Origin: Eubacterium sp.
GTDB taxonomy: Bacteria > Bacillota > Clostridia > Oscillospirales > Acutalibacteraceae
Assembly (NCBI GenBank): GCA_017445905.1
Contig: JAFSRX010000007.1
Span: forward strand, 1-64,000
Reading direction: 5' to 3'
Length of the DNA stretch: 64,000 nt
A program made the position numbers and the translations under genes. The notes beneath the pieces were generated by a model that ran no database searches, was not told where the DNA came from, and saw only the letters and a program-made list of their open reading frames with translations. How positions within the stretch are numbered: the stretch's first letter is position 1; every line of letters begins with the position of its first letter. This document shows, piece after piece, positions 14,010 through 22,761 of this stretch.

Positions 14010-16097
14010 ATGACTAAAAGGATAATAGGGTTAATACTATCTTTTGCACTTTTAATCAATGTTTTATTTAGCCTCGGTATAAATGTTTATGCAGATGAAC
14101 TGACAACCGGAAAATGCGGCGAAAATGTTACATATTCATTTGACTCAACAACAGGAACGCTTACTATCAGCGGGACTGGTAATATGTCAGGTTATTCTTT
14201 TAGCGGTTCGCCATTTTTTTATAATAAATCTATAATAAAAATAATAATAAATAGTGGCGTAACAAGTATAGGCAATTATGCATTTGGTTATTGTCTCGCT
14301 TTAACAAGCATAACGATACCTGACAGTGTAACAAGCATTGGCGAATATGCATTTGAATATTGCAGATGCTTGACAAGCGTAACAATACCAAACGGTGTAA
14401 CAAGCATAGGCAGTGGTGCATTTTATAATTGCACAGTCTTAACAAGCATAACATTGGGCAATGGCTTAACAAGCATAGGCAGTGGTGCATTTTATAATTG
14501 CACAGGATTAACAAGTATTATTGTTGACAGTAAAAATCCTTATTATAACAGTAAAAACAATTGTAATGCGGTTATTAAAACCTCAACAGAAGAACTAATT
14601 GTAGGTTGCAAAACCACCGTTATACCCGACAGCGTAACAAGCATTGGTAAATGTGCATTTAGGTATTGCACGGGCTTAACAAGCATAACAATACCAAGTA
14701 GCGTAACAAACATAGGCGGTGGTGCATTTGAAAGTTGCACAGCTTTAGTTGATGTATATTATAAAAGTTGCGAACATAATTGGGAAAAAATATCAATTGA
14801 TTCATATAATTCCTGTTTAACTGATGCAAATATCCATTATTCCTATTCTTATGACAACGGTAAAGTAACAACTAACCCGACCTGTGCAAAAACAGGTGTT
14901 AAGACATATACTTGTACTGTGTGTGGAGCAACTAAGGCGGAGACTATATCCGCAACTGGCGCACATAAATATAACAATGGAGTGATCACAACACAGCCTA
15001 GCTGTACCAATACGGGTGTTAAAACCTATACTTGTATTGATTGTAATTATAAAAAAACAGAAATTATTAATAGTCTTGGACACAATTATAAAGGAGATAT
15101 TAGTATCGCTCCAACATGTCTGAATGACGGATTGTGTACTTATACTTGCTCACGATGTGGCCATTCATATACTAAGGTAATCGAAAAGCTCGGTCATAAT
15201 TATATTAAAACCGTTACTAAAGCAACGCCTAAGAAAAACGGAAAGATTGTAACTAAGTGCTCACGTTGTTCTGTGGGCAGCACTAAAACAATTGCTGCCC
15301 CTCGCTATGTTTATCTTTCTGCTTATACTTATGAGTATAACGGAAAGGTGAAAACGCCGAAGGTTGAGGTGTTTGATGGTAACGACGAATTGGTGAAGCC
15401 TTCAAACTATTCGGTTACTTATTCCAAGGGCAGAAAAAAGCTTGGAACATATACTGTTACGGTTAAATTTAAGGGTAATTATTCCGGTACATCTAAGAAA
15501 ACCTTCACAATCACGCCAAAGCGTGTGAAAATGAAGACTATAAAAGTAAAGGCAGCGTCAACAGAAGAAATTGAGGTTTCCTGGGCGAAGGTAAAAGGTG
15601 TTGACGGATATGAGGTATATCGCCTGAGTAACAAAGATAATGAATATAAGCTTTATAAAAATACCACTAAAAACAGCATAAAGATAAAACGAGATTCTAA
15701 AAAGTATAATGATGTTCATTTTGCTATAAAAACCTATAAAAAGGTAGGTAAGAAAACATATAGAAGCTATTATACCTATGAGTATGGATGGGTTAAGCTG
15801 TCTGCGCCGAGCTTTACGGTTGAACAGGAGGATTTTAATGAGTTTACACTGCATTTCTCATATAAAGATTTTTATGATGTTCAGGTAAGCAATAACAAAG
15901 ATTTCAGCAATTCCGACAGCGATCGTACTAAGAATAAGTGGACAAAGTCCTATAGGCAAAGCTGTAAGCACCTAACTCTATATAATGCAAAAACAAACGA
16001 GAAATACTATATCAGAGCAAGAAAATACTACTATAACAAAAACGAAAAGCTTGTTGTAGGACCATGGAGTAAGGTGAAGACTGTAAGAGCGTATTAA
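14010..16097 (+). CDS. Secreted BspA-like leucine-rich-repeat protein with Ig/Fn3-like C-terminus
   Basis: This 695-aa secreted protein has a signal peptide at residues 1-28, ending VYA. A short beta segment (TGTLTISGTGNMSGY) leads into about seven LRR_5 repeats of 23 residues (residues ~75-260, consensus SVTSIGxxAFxxCxxLTSIT). Three to four cysteine-paired repeats follow (pattern TYTCxxCG, about 290-420), then an Ig-like segment (GKVKTPKVEVFDGNDEL) and a fibronectin-III-like end. No LPXTG, SLH or transmembrane anchor is visible. BspA-type proteins mediate adhesion to host or other cells; this role is inferred. Repeats make it prone to slippage. It sits in the inverted-heptamer cassette with the preceding unknown gene. 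Confidence 0.88.
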   Translation: MTKRIIGLILSFALLINVLFSLGINVYADELTTGKCGENVTYSFDSTTGTLTISGTGNMSGYSFSGSPFFYNKSIIKIIINSGVTSIGNYAFGYCLALTSITIPDSVTSIGEYAFEYCRCLTSVTIPNGVTSIGSGAFYNCTVLTSITLGNGLTSIGSGAFYNCTGLTSIIVDSKNPYYNSKNNCNAVIKTSTEELIVGCKTTVIPDSVTSIGKCAFRYCTGLTSITIPSSVTNIGGGAFESCTALVDVYYKSCEHNWEKISIDSYNSCLTDANIHYSYSYDNGKVTTNPTCAKTGVKTYTCTVCGATKAETISATGAHKYNNGVITTQPSCTNTGVKTYTCIDCNYKKTEIINSLGHNYKGDISIAPTCLNDGLCTYTCSRCGHSYTKVIEKLGHNYIKTVTKATPKKNGKIVTKCSRCSVGSTKTIAAPRYVYLSAYTYEYNGKVKTPKVEVFDGNDELVKPSNYSVTYSKGRKKLGTYTVTVKFKGNYSGTSKKTFTITPKRVKMKTIKVKAASTEEIEVSWAKVKGVDGYEVYRLSNKDNEYKLYKNTTKNSIKIKRDSKKYNDVHFAIKTYKKVGKKTYRSYYTYEYGWVKLSAPSFTVEQEDFNEFTLHFSYKDFYDVQVSNNKDFSNSDSDRTKNKWTKSYRQSCKHLTLYNAKTNEKYYIRARKYYYNKNEKLVVGPWSKVKTVRAY

Positions 16098-16105
16098 TCA
16101 TAATT

Positions 16106-16160
16106 GCGTCGCAGACCTTTAACTTCACTCTTCACTCTTCACTCTCCACACTCCACTCTC
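16106..16160 (-). repeat. Right heptamer array of the LRR cassette
   Basis: CACTCTT-like heptamers in strict 7-bp period (16126-16160) preceded by GCGTCGCAGACC. On the minus strand this is the same GTGGAGA-type array plus GGTCTGCGACGC seen at 12994-13045, so the cassette has inverted ends. Confidence 0.85.
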
Positions 16161-16200
16161 AAAATAAAAGCTGTGCAAAAACTGCACAGCATTTTATTTT
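16161..16200. terminator. Bidirectional terminator between LRR gene and rodA
   Basis: AAAATAAAAGCTGTGC pairs with GCACAGCATTTTATTTT around AAAAACT. The A/T tails on both sides allow termination from both directions; the rodA stop lies inside its 3' arm. Confidence 0.85.
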
Positions 16201-17363
16201 GTATAGAAAAGTGTTTCTTTTGTCGTCTGAGAGAATCTATAGACCGAAAGTTCAACTCCTATTGCAAGATAAATACATAGCGACGATGAGCCGCCCGACG
16301 AAAACAGCGGAAGCGTTATTCCGATACAAGGAAGAAGCGAAAGCTCCATTCCAATATTAACGAGAACCTGAGCGAAAAGCATAACTGCAATTCCGCTGCA
16401 CATAAGATAACCAACGTTATCCCTTGCATTTGTTGCGGCTTTGATCATTCTGAAAACGAGGAAACCGAGAAGAAGAACAACTGCGAGTGCTCCAATAAAG
16501 CCGAGTTCTTCTCCTGCAACCGAAAGAATCATATCATTCTGATTTTCGGGAACACCTCCAACTGTTGCCTGAGTTAAATCTCCGTGAAGAAATCCTTTGC
16601 CGGTGAGACCGCCTGAACCTATGGCAATTTTACCCTGATTTTGCTGATACATAACGTCTTCAAACTGGTCGGGATAAAACAGAGCAACAATTCTCTGACG
16701 CTGAATGCCACTGATAATACCGAGCTTCCACGCTGTAACAAAACCAACTATCATAGCGCATATTCCTGCGATGAAATATCCGATGTGAACTCTTGCGAAG
16801 AACAGCATTCCGATGAACATAACAAGGAAGATAAGCGCTGATCCTGCGTCACCTGTTAAAATAACAAGTCCTATCGGAATAGCTCCGTGAATAACAAGGG
16901 GGATTATAACCTTGAGCTTGTTTATCCTGTCTTTAACCAAATCAAGATGATAGCTGAAGGAGATAATGAAGCCGACTTTCAGCAGCTCCGAAGGCTGAAA
17001 ATAAAAGATTTTCAGATCAAGCCACGATTTAGCATCCTGTCGAGCTGACGGTGCAACTCCGAAAAACAGAGTGAAAATCATCAGTCCGACACATCCGGAG
17101 GCAATAATCGGCCAGAGCTTTGAGATTATTTCATAGTCGATGTTCGAAACGATAACCGCTATAATAAGTCCCATTAAAACCGAAACAATCATTGCCCGAA
17201 CATCCGAGGAAATAATCTGCCCTTCGCTTAAATTTTTATATGTTGCGCTATACACAAGAGTAAGTCCGTAAAGAGAAGCGACTATTGCAGAAAAGAGAGT
17301 GAATAAATCAAAGCCCTTCAGAAACGAGGAAAACGATTTTTCTTTTTCTATTGAGTTTTTCAT
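16194..17363 (-). CDS. rodA: RodA peptidoglycan polymerase (SEDS family)
   Basis: This 389-aa protein has about ten transmembrane helices and belongs to the FtsW/RodA/SpoVE family. These glycosyltransferases polymerise lipid II into glycan strands, with a class B PBP. Conserved loops visible are KSWLDLKIFYFQPSELLKVG, then LTGDAGSALIFL, then GSGGLTGKGFLHG, and the C-terminal PENQNDMILSVAGEELGF and PLFSSGGSSSL. The shape fits RodA (cell elongation) better than FtsW because of the QPSELLK context and length. SpoVE cannot be excluded. I chose the ATG at 17363 because AAAGGAG precedes it; 20 extra residues upstream have no site. It is a single gene; no mre genes lie nearby. Confidence 0.9.
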   Translation of the reverse strand: MKNSIEKEKSFSSFLKGFDLFTLFSAIVASLYGLTLVYSATYKNLSEGQIISSDVRAMIVSVLMGLIIAVIVSNIDYEIISKLWPIIASGCVGLMIFTLFFGVAPSARQDAKSWLDLKIFYFQPSELLKVGFIISFSYHLDLVKDRINKLKVIIPLVIHGAIPIGLVILTGDAGSALIFLVMFIGMLFFARVHIGYFIAGICAMIVGFVTAWKLGIISGIQRQRIVALFYPDQFEDVMYQQNQGKIAIGSGGLTGKGFLHGDLTQATVGGVPENQNDMILSVAGEELGFIGALAVVLLLGFLVFRMIKAATNARDNVGYLMCSGIAVMLFAQVLVNIGMELSLLPCIGITLPLFSSGGSSSLCIYLAIGVELSVYRFSQTTKETLFYTK

Positions 17364-17442
17364 TGTTTCTCCTTTCTGAATTAATAACACCATTATTATA
17401 TTATCAATGGATTTATTTTTCAATATATTATTTAAAATAATA

Positions 17443-17471
17443 TTGGAATATTATATCTTTTGTGTTATAAT
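17443..17471 (+). promoter_or_regulatory. Sigma-A promoter of the fhs-tsaEB-rpiB operon
   Basis: TTGGAA (17443-17448) and TATAAT (17466-17471) with a 17-bp spacer, 32 bp before the fhs ATG. The four genes behind it overlap or touch, so one promoter probably serves all. Confidence 0.7.
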
Positions 17472-17502
17472 ATATCGCGAAAAAATAACAGGAGATAATT
17501 AT

Positions 17503-19170
17503 ATGCTGTCTGATATTGAAATTGCCCAGCAGGCAAAAATGAAAAAAATAACTGAGATTGCAGATGAAATCGGCATTTCTCAGGAGGATATTGAGCCGTA
17601 TGGCCACTATAAAGCTAAGCTTTCAGAAAATGTTTTTGAAAAGCTGAAGAATAAAAAAGACGGAAAACTCGTTCTTGTAACCGCAGTTAACCCGACTCCT
17701 GCAGGCGAGGGAAAAACAACTATTTCTATCGGCTTGGGTCAGGCAATGAATAAAATTGGCAAAAAAGCCGTTATTGCTCTTCGTGAGCCCTCACTTGGCC
17801 CCGTTTTCGGAATTAAGGGCGGTGCTGCAGGCGGAGGATATTCCCAGGTTGTTCCGATGGAGGATATCAATCTTCATTTTACAGGGGATATGCACGCAAT
17901 AACAAGTGCAAACAATCTTATGTGTGCAATGCTCGATAATCATATTCAGCAGGGAAATGAGCAGAATATTGACCAACGCCAGATTTTAGTTAAACGCTGT
18001 CTTGATATGAACGACAGAGCGTTGAGAAATATTGTATGTTCACTCGGAGGAAAGCTCAACGGTATTCCGAGAGAGGACCATTTCTGTATAACTGTTGCAA
18101 GTGAGGTTATGGCAATTCTCTGTCTTGCAAGCGATATATTTGATTTAAAAGAAAGACTCGGTAATATTCTTGTTGCCTACAGATATGACGGCTCACCTGT
18201 ATATTGCAGGGATATCAAGGCAAACGGCGCTATGAGCGTTCTTCTTAAAGACGCAATTAAGCCCAACCTTGTTCAGACTCTTGAGAATACTCCGGTTATT
18301 ATGCACGGCGGACCTTTTGCGAACATTGCTCACGGATGTAACTCAGTGCGAGCAACAAAAATTGCGCTCAAACTTGGCGACTATGCAATAACTGAGGCAG
18401 GCTTTGGCTCGGACCTCGGCGCAGAGAAGTTTATGGACATAAAGTGTCGCTTTGCAAATCTTGCGCCCGACTGCGTTGTTCTTGTTACAACTATCCGTTC
18501 AATGAAATATAACGGAGAAGTTGCAAAAGAAGAACTGACAAAAGAAAACCTTGAAGCACTTGAAAAGGGCAGTGTTAATCTCGCAGCACATATTGATAAT
18601 CTGAGAAACTTCGGCGTTAATGTTGTTGTTGCAATCAACCATTTCTATGCAGATACAGATGCTGAAGTTGAATTTGTTAAGAATTTCTGCAAAAAGCTCG
18701 ACGTTCCCTGTGCAGTTGCAAAATCCTTTGCCGAGGGCGGAGAAGGCGGAAAAGAACTCGCTGAGAAGGTTGTTGAAGCTTGCGAAAAAGAAAACAGCTT
18801 CCATCAGATTTATCCTCTTGATATGGATGTTTATGAAAAAATCAGATTAATTGCAAGAGAGGTTTACGGTGCGGCAGGAGTTCACTTCCCGAAACCGATA
18901 AGAGCTAAAATAGACGCTTTTGTTAAGCTCGGAGCAGATAAAATACCTGTTTGCATTGCAAAAACTCAGTATTCTCTTATTGATAACCCAAACGAGCTTG
19001 GCAGACCTCAGGGAATAAAGATAACAATAACCGATGTTAATCTTTCAAACGGCGCAGGCTTCCTTGTTTGTCAGGCGGGCAATATTATGACCATGCCGGG
19101 ACTTTCAAAAAATCCTGCCGCATATAATATTGATATTGATGAAAACGGCAATACCGTGGGACTTTTCTGA
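17503..19170 (+). CDS. fhs: Formate--tetrahydrofolate ligase
   Basis: This 555-aa cytoplasmic enzyme makes 10-formyl-tetrahydrofolate from formate, tetrahydrofolate and ATP, supplying one-carbon units for purines. Landmarks are the ATP loop [15 protein letters not shown], then [20 protein letters not shown], then LTGDMHAI-type segment (here [14 protein letters not shown]), VATIRAL-type block (here [11 protein letters not shown]) and the C-terminal [18 protein letters not shown]. Length is typical. I chose ATG 17503, after AGGAGATAATT; the open frame extends 32 codons upstream without a site. No other Wood-Ljungdahl gene is nearby, so purine/one-carbon supply is likelier than acetogenesis. Its stop overlaps the tsaE start (TGATG). 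Confidence 0.97.
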   Translation: MLSDIEIAQQAKMKKITEIADEIGISQEDIEPYGHYKAKLSENVFEKLKNKKDGKLVLVTAVNPTPAGEGKTTISIGLGQAMNKIGKKAVIALREPSLGPVFGIKGGAAGGGYSQVVPMEDINLHFTGDMHAITSANNLMCAMLDNHIQQGNEQNIDQRQILVKRCLDMNDRALRNIVCSLGGKLNGIPREDHFCITVASEVMAILCLASDIFDLKERLGNILVAYRYDGSPVYCRDIKANGAMSVLLKDAIKPNLVQTLENTPVIMHGGPFANIAHGCNSVRATKIALKLGDYAITEAGFGSDLGAEKFMDIKCRFANLAPDCVVLVTTIRSMKYNGEVAKEELTKENLEALEKGSVNLAAHIDNLRNFGVNVVVAINHFYADTDAEVEFVKNFCKKLDVPCAVAKSFAEGGEGGKELAEKVVEACEKENSFHQIYPLDMDVYEKIRLIAREVYGAAGVHFPKPIRAKIDAFVKLGADKIPVCIAKTQYSLIDNPNELGRPQGIKITITDVNLSNGAGFLVCQAGNIMTMPGLSKNPAAYNIDIDENGNTVGLF

Positions 19171-19610
19171 TGAGAGAATTTACAACAAACAGCGTCAGCC
19201 AGACGAGAAAAAAGGCAGCTCAGCTTTCAAAAACTCTTGAAAAAGGCAGTGTTATCGCATTTCTCGGTGACCTCGGAGCCGGCAAAACCGCTTTTACAAG
19301 AGGATTTGTTGAGGGCTTGGGAATTAAAGCAGACGTAAGCTCTCCGACCTTTGCTATTTGCAATGATTATATCGGAGAGAATAACAGAGTTCTGCACTAT
19401 GATATGTACAGAATAGAGAGCTGGGATGACCTGACTTCAACAGGCTTTTTCGACAGTCTTGACAGTGGCGCATATATGCTCATTGAATGGAGTGAAAATA
19501 TTTTTAGTGCGCTTCCTGACGACGCACTAATTATTAAAATTGATAAAACAGGCGAGAATGAAAGACGTTTTACCCTGATGACTAAAGAAGAGGCGGAAAA
19601 AATATATTGA
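19170..19610 (+). CDS. tsaE: tRNA t6A biosynthesis ATPase TsaE
   Basis: This 146-aa P-loop protein has the Walker A motif GDLGAGKTAFTRG at about residues 33-45 and the family block VSSPTFAICNDY, then HYDMYRIE and LIEWSEN. It works with TsaB and TsaD to place threonylcarbamoyl on A37 of ANN-decoding tRNAs. The ATG at 19170 overlaps the fhs stop by one base, and the stop overlaps the tsaB start, so translation is coupled. TsaD and TsaC are not in the window. Confidence 0.95.
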   Translation: MREFTTNSVSQTRKKAAQLSKTLEKGSVIAFLGDLGAGKTAFTRGFVEGLGIKADVSSPTFAICNDYIGENNRVLHYDMYRIESWDDLTSTGFFDSLDSGAYMLIEWSENIFSALPDDALIIKIDKTGENERRFTLMTKEEAEKIY

Positions 19611-20290
19611 TACTCTCGATTGATTCTTCTGCGGTCACCGCTTCGGCGGCGCTTACCGAGGAAAATAAGGTTATAAAAAGTGAATTTATCAATGCGGGGC
19701 TGACTCACAGCGAAACCCTGCTTCCGATGATTAAAAGAGTTATGCAGGGATATGATATCAGCTCACTTGAAGCGATTGCAATAACCGCGGGACCCGGCTC
19801 ATTTACGGGGGTAAGAATCGGAGTTGCAACTGCTAAAGGACTTGCGTTTAAAGACAATATTCCCTGTATCAGCGTTTCAACCCTTGAAGCAATAGCCTAT
19901 AATTTCATTGATGAAAACTGCATAGTCTGCGCAGTTATGGATGCAAGAAGAATGCAGTTTTATAATGCTGTATTTGAGATTGAAAACGGAAAGTGCAAAC
20001 GTCTTTGCGAGGATAGAGCAATTTCGATAGACGACCTCAGGGAAGATTTGAAGAAATATGAGAAGGTTATAATCGCAGGTGACGGCGCAAGAGTTTGTTA
20101 TGAAAATATCGGTCTTGAAAACGTTTCTCTTGCCGATGAAGAAAAGATTTATCAAAATGCCGTTTCTGTTGCAAGAGCGGCTGACAATAAAGAAAAAATT
20201 CCAGCTTCTCAGCTTTTGCCCATGTATTTAAGGCAGTCGCAAGCTGAAAGAGAGCTGGGATTAAAAAAGAAAAAGGAGAAAACAGTATGA
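19607..20290 (+). CDS. tsaB: tRNA t6A biosynthesis protein TsaB
   Basis: This 227-aa ASKHA-fold protein is a scaffold partner of TsaD in t6A synthesis. Family marks are ILSIDSSAVTASAAL at the N-terminus, HSETLLPMIKRV, and the signature ITAGPGSFTGVRIGVATAKG. The start is a TTG at 19607 that overlaps the tsaE stop; no ATG or GTG is available near the conserved IDSS start, and GAGGCGG lies about 10 nt upstream. Length is normal, including the C-terminal half that ends in a lysine-rich tail (LGLKKKKEK). Cotranscribed with tsaE and rpiB. Confidence 0.94.
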   Translation: MILSIDSSAVTASAALTEENKVIKSEFINAGLTHSETLLPMIKRVMQGYDISSLEAIAITAGPGSFTGVRIGVATAKGLAFKDNIPCISVSTLEAIAYNFIDENCIVCAVMDARRMQFYNAVFEIENGKCKRLCEDRAISIDDLREDLKKYEKVIIAGDGARVCYENIGLENVSLADEEKIYQNAVSVARAADNKEKIPASQLLPMYLRQSQAERELGLKKKKEKTV

Positions 20291-20736
20291 TAGTTTTAGG
20301 TTCAGACCACGCAGGATTTCCGCTTAAAGAGGAAATAAAAAAACATCTTGAGGATAACGGAATTGAATTTGTTGATGTTGGCTGCTTTTCTCCCGAAAGA
20401 TACGATTACGCAGTGGCGGCTCAAAAGGCATGTGATATGGTTGTTAAAGGCGAGGCTAAAAAAGCAATTCTCTGCTGCGGAACAGGCATCGGAATTTCCA
20501 TGGCAGCAAATAAGGTTAAAGGAATAAGAGCGGCTGCCTGCAGCGATTATTTCAGCGCTAAATATACAAGACTTCATAATGATGCAAACTGCCTCTGTCT
20601 TGGAGCAAGAGTTATTGGAAGCGGACTTGCTTTTGAACTTGTTGACACCTTCATCTATACAGAATTTGAAGGTGGAAGACATCAGACAAGAGTTGACCAG
20701 ATAATGGCAATCGAAAACGGAGAAAAGATTTATTAA
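20287..20736 (+). CDS. rpiB: Ribose 5-phosphate isomerase B
   Basis: This 149-aa enzyme interconverts ribose-5-phosphate and ribulose-5-phosphate in the pentose phosphate pathway. It has the family start LGSDHAGFPLKE, the active-site loop CCGTGIGISMAANK with the catalytic Cys, and HNDANCLCLGARVIG with the catalytic His region. The ending GGRHQTRVDQI is also typical. The related LacA/LacB isomerases are less likely because this one has the RpiB anion-hole pattern. ATG overlaps the tsaB stop (ATGA). A terminator follows at 20762-20791. Confidence 0.95.
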   Translation: MIVLGSDHAGFPLKEEIKKHLEDNGIEFVDVGCFSPERYDYAVAAQKACDMVVKGEAKKAILCCGTGIGISMAANKVKGIRAAACSDYFSAKYTRLHNDANCLCLGARVIGSGLAFELVDTFIYTEFEGGRHQTRVDQIMAIENGEKIY

Positions 20737-20761
20737 AGCAAAATTTAAAACAAATTAACAT

Positions 20762-20791
20762 AAAAAAACCTCACAATCAGTGAGGTTTTTT
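20762..20791. terminator. Bidirectional terminator between rpiB and lipoprotein
   Basis: AAAAAAACCTCAC-AATCA-GTGAGGTTTTTT: A tract, 7-bp stem and T tract on both sides, placed between convergent genes. Confidence 0.9.
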
Positions 20792-20801
20792 GTTATGATT
20801 T

Positions 20802-21836
20802 TTAGCTCCATTTAAGTGCTTTGATACTGAATCCGAGTCCAATATCAAGCTTGTTTTTCTGAATTATTGCCTGAACCTTTGTTTTGTTTCCTGCGCCTTT
20901 AACATCGGCGGTAACAAGGTAATAGTTGTTGTTTCCTATGAATTCAATTTTCTTCAGAGTAACGGTTTGCTTAGCGTTTTCAAAATCAGTAATTTTGAAA
21001 GTATCATTTTTCTTAACATACTGAATATTCTCGTTTTTGCCTTCATCGTTACACTTTGATTTGAAGTTGACAACTGTTTGACCGAAGAATTTGAAAAGGT
21101 CAAGAACTATTGTTCCTGAAGCGTATGTCGAGGTGTTGAGTCCTTCTCTTTCAGCCATCCAGAGCGCTGCGTGGGTTGCAAGAGCAATCGGAACGCCGTC
21201 TTTGTTTTCATAATTATCAGTATAGAGATATGGAACTTCAAGCATTGATTTAACAATCTGCTGGTCGTTCGAATCAAAGGTAACAGCTTTTTTGCTCTTT
21301 GAATTAACCGCTTCTGAAATTGTTGGAACCTTATCCTTTTTATAATCTATTGTTGTAACGTCGCTTTCGGTTGTTGCTTCGCCGGAGTCTTTTTTCTTAG
21401 TTGTTGATTCGGTTGTTTTTGTTTTCTTTGTTGTTGGAATTTTTTCCTCAGTTGTTTTTTTGTTTTTACCCTTTTTTGTTGTATCTGTTACTGCATTTTT
21501 AGTATCATCGAGGTCAACATCTGTTTTAACGGTTATTTCTTTCCCGTTTTTATCTTTTTTGACTTCGCCGTTATCGTCAAGAACCTTTGCAACTGTTTTT
21601 CCGTTTTTATCCTTTACATATATAACGGCAACCTGCTCAGTAACCTTTTCGCCGTTTTTCTTTGTTACGGCTTTTCCGTTTTTATCGGTTACTTCAACGC
21701 TCTCAAAACCGTATTCATTAACAGCTTCAACAAGGTCGGCGTTTTTATCTACTTTATTATTGTCCTTTGATTTACAGGCTGCAAAGGAGGCTGCAACAAC
21801 TGTTAAACAAAGAAGTATTGAGATTATTTTTTTCAA
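20802..21836 (-). CDS. Lysine-rich lipoprotein of unknown function
   Basis: This exported lipoprotein of about 344 aa has a signal peptide MKKIISILLCLTVVAA and a lipobox SFAAC (lipidated Cys about residue 21). Residues 30-110 hold degenerate DKNGK-type repeats (TDKNGKAVTKKNGEKV and similar). A Lys/Thr/Glu-rich linker (about 115-165) probably spans the cell wall, and a folded C-terminal domain of about 150 residues ends SIKALKWS. I do not recognise that domain. I favour the TTG at 21836 because GGGGTG sits 6 nt before it and the signal peptide then begins MKK; a GTG at 21845 is possible. A single gene, facing rpiB tail to tail. Confidence 0.75.
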   Translation of the reverse strand: MKKIISILLCLTVVAASFAACKSKDNNKVDKNADLVEAVNEYGFESVEVTDKNGKAVTKKNGEKVTEQVAVIYVKDKNGKTVAKVLDDNGEVKKDKNGKEITVKTDVDLDDTKNAVTDTTKKGKNKKTTEEKIPTTKKTKTTESTTKKKDSGEATTESDVTTIDYKKDKVPTISEAVNSKSKKAVTFDSNDQQIVKSMLEVPYLYTDNYENKDGVPIALATHAALWMAEREGLNTSTYASGTIVLDLFKFFGQTVVNFKSKCNDEGKNENIQYVKKNDTFKITDFENAKQTVTLKKIEFIGNNNYYLVTADVKGAGNKTKVQAIIQKNKLDIGLGFSIKALKWS

Positions 21837-22010
21837 AAATAACACCCCGCTAAGTTCGTTTTTTTCTCTTTTATAATTATATATTTTGCTATTGAAAAAG
21901 TAAATAACTTTACATTATTCGAACAATTTTTTTACGAATAATTCATAAACTTTACAAATTTTATATACTATAGTAAAATTAAACCAATGTTAAAAATAAG
22001 GTGAATATTT

Positions 22011-22538
22011 ATGAAAAAATCAAAACAAATTGCCTTTTGTTCTATGTTTGCTGCTCTGAGCATTGTTTTAATGTTTCTCGGCTCGGTTATTTGGGGTTTT
22101 ACTTATGTTGCTCCTATTTTCTGCTCACTTATTATTATGATAATTTGCAACACAGTTTCAAAGAAAAACGCATTTATAACATATTTTGCCGTTTCGATTA
22201 TTTCCGCTTTTTTTCTTCCTGATAAGGAATGCGCTCTAACATATGCTTTCTTTTTCGGATACTATGTTATTATCAGGGGAAATATAGAAAAAGTTAAGCC
22301 AAAATTATTGAGCATTATTGTTAAATACATTATATATAATGCAGGAATTATAGCCTCCCAGCTTCTTCTTATTTACGCCTTCGGTATTCCTCTTGATAAT
22401 CCCTGGGGAAAATGGGGGATAATAATTCTTATTGGGCTTGCCAATTTTGTTTTCTTTGTATATGAGTTTATGATGAAAAGAATGATAGTGCTATATAATG
22501 TTAAATATAAAAGCAGGGTTGAAAGAATGCTGAAATAA
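22011..22538 (+). CDS. Conserved membrane protein, ECF S-component-like
   Basis: This 175-aa protein has five to six hydrophobic helices. The start KKSKQIAFCSMFAALSIVLM followed by FLGSVIWGFTYVAPIF resembles the first helices of substrate-binding (S) components of energy-coupling-factor vitamin transporters. Unlike typical S components it has no clear EcfT-binding AxxxA motif that I can point to, so the assignment is tentative. AAGGTG precedes the ATG at 22011. A strong hairpin terminator overlaps the stop. It is a single-gene unit between the lipoprotein (divergent) and the subtilase. Confidence 0.6.
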   Translation: MKKSKQIAFCSMFAALSIVLMFLGSVIWGFTYVAPIFCSLIIMIICNTVSKKNAFITYFAVSIISAFFLPDKECALTYAFFFGYYVIIRGNIEKVKPKLLSIIVKYIIYNAGIIASQLLLIYAFGIPLDNPWGKWGIIILIGLANFVFFVYEFMMKRMIVLYNVKYKSRVERMLK

Positions 22539-22562
22539 CCGAGCGCTTCGCTCGGTTATTTT
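22533..22562 (+). terminator. Terminator of the ECF-like membrane protein
   Basis: AATAACCGAGCG-CTT-CGCTCGGTTATTTTTAT forms a long stem with a tight loop and T tail directly on the stop codon. Confidence 0.92.
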
Positions 22563-22636
22563 TATAAACTTTTTGTTAAATTTAAAGAAAAATGTGAACT
22601 TTTCGGCGAAATAATCGACTTATATATAAGAACGTT

Positions 22637-22645
22637 TTTGTCGAA
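22637..22645 (+). promoter_or_regulatory. Candidate Spo0A box and promoter region of the subtilase
   Basis: TTTGTCGAA at 22637-22645 matches the known Spo0A-binding consensus (TGTCGAA core). It lies about 20 bp upstream of a TTGACA (22666-22671), whose -10 would be TAATAA (22688-22693, 16-bp spacer). The GTG start of the subtilase is 117 bp further on. A single 7-base match can occur by chance. Confidence 0.4.
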
Positions 22646-22761
22646 ATTAAGCTTCAAATCCAAAATTGACAAAAGTTTAACAATTGTTAATAATTGCCCT
22701 ATTGAAAACTGAAAAACAGGGTGATATATTAAAATCATAAAATAGCAAAGGAGTGGTATTC

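Noticed and set aside
14230-14871. Minus-strand open frames across the LRR gene
   Set aside because: Their repetitive leucine/cysteine translations mirror the 69-bp LRR repeats on the other strand; no start signals.
22753-22761. Earlier GTG start of the subtilase
   Set aside because: It overlaps the ribosome binding site itself; GTG 22762 has correct spacing from AAAGGAG.
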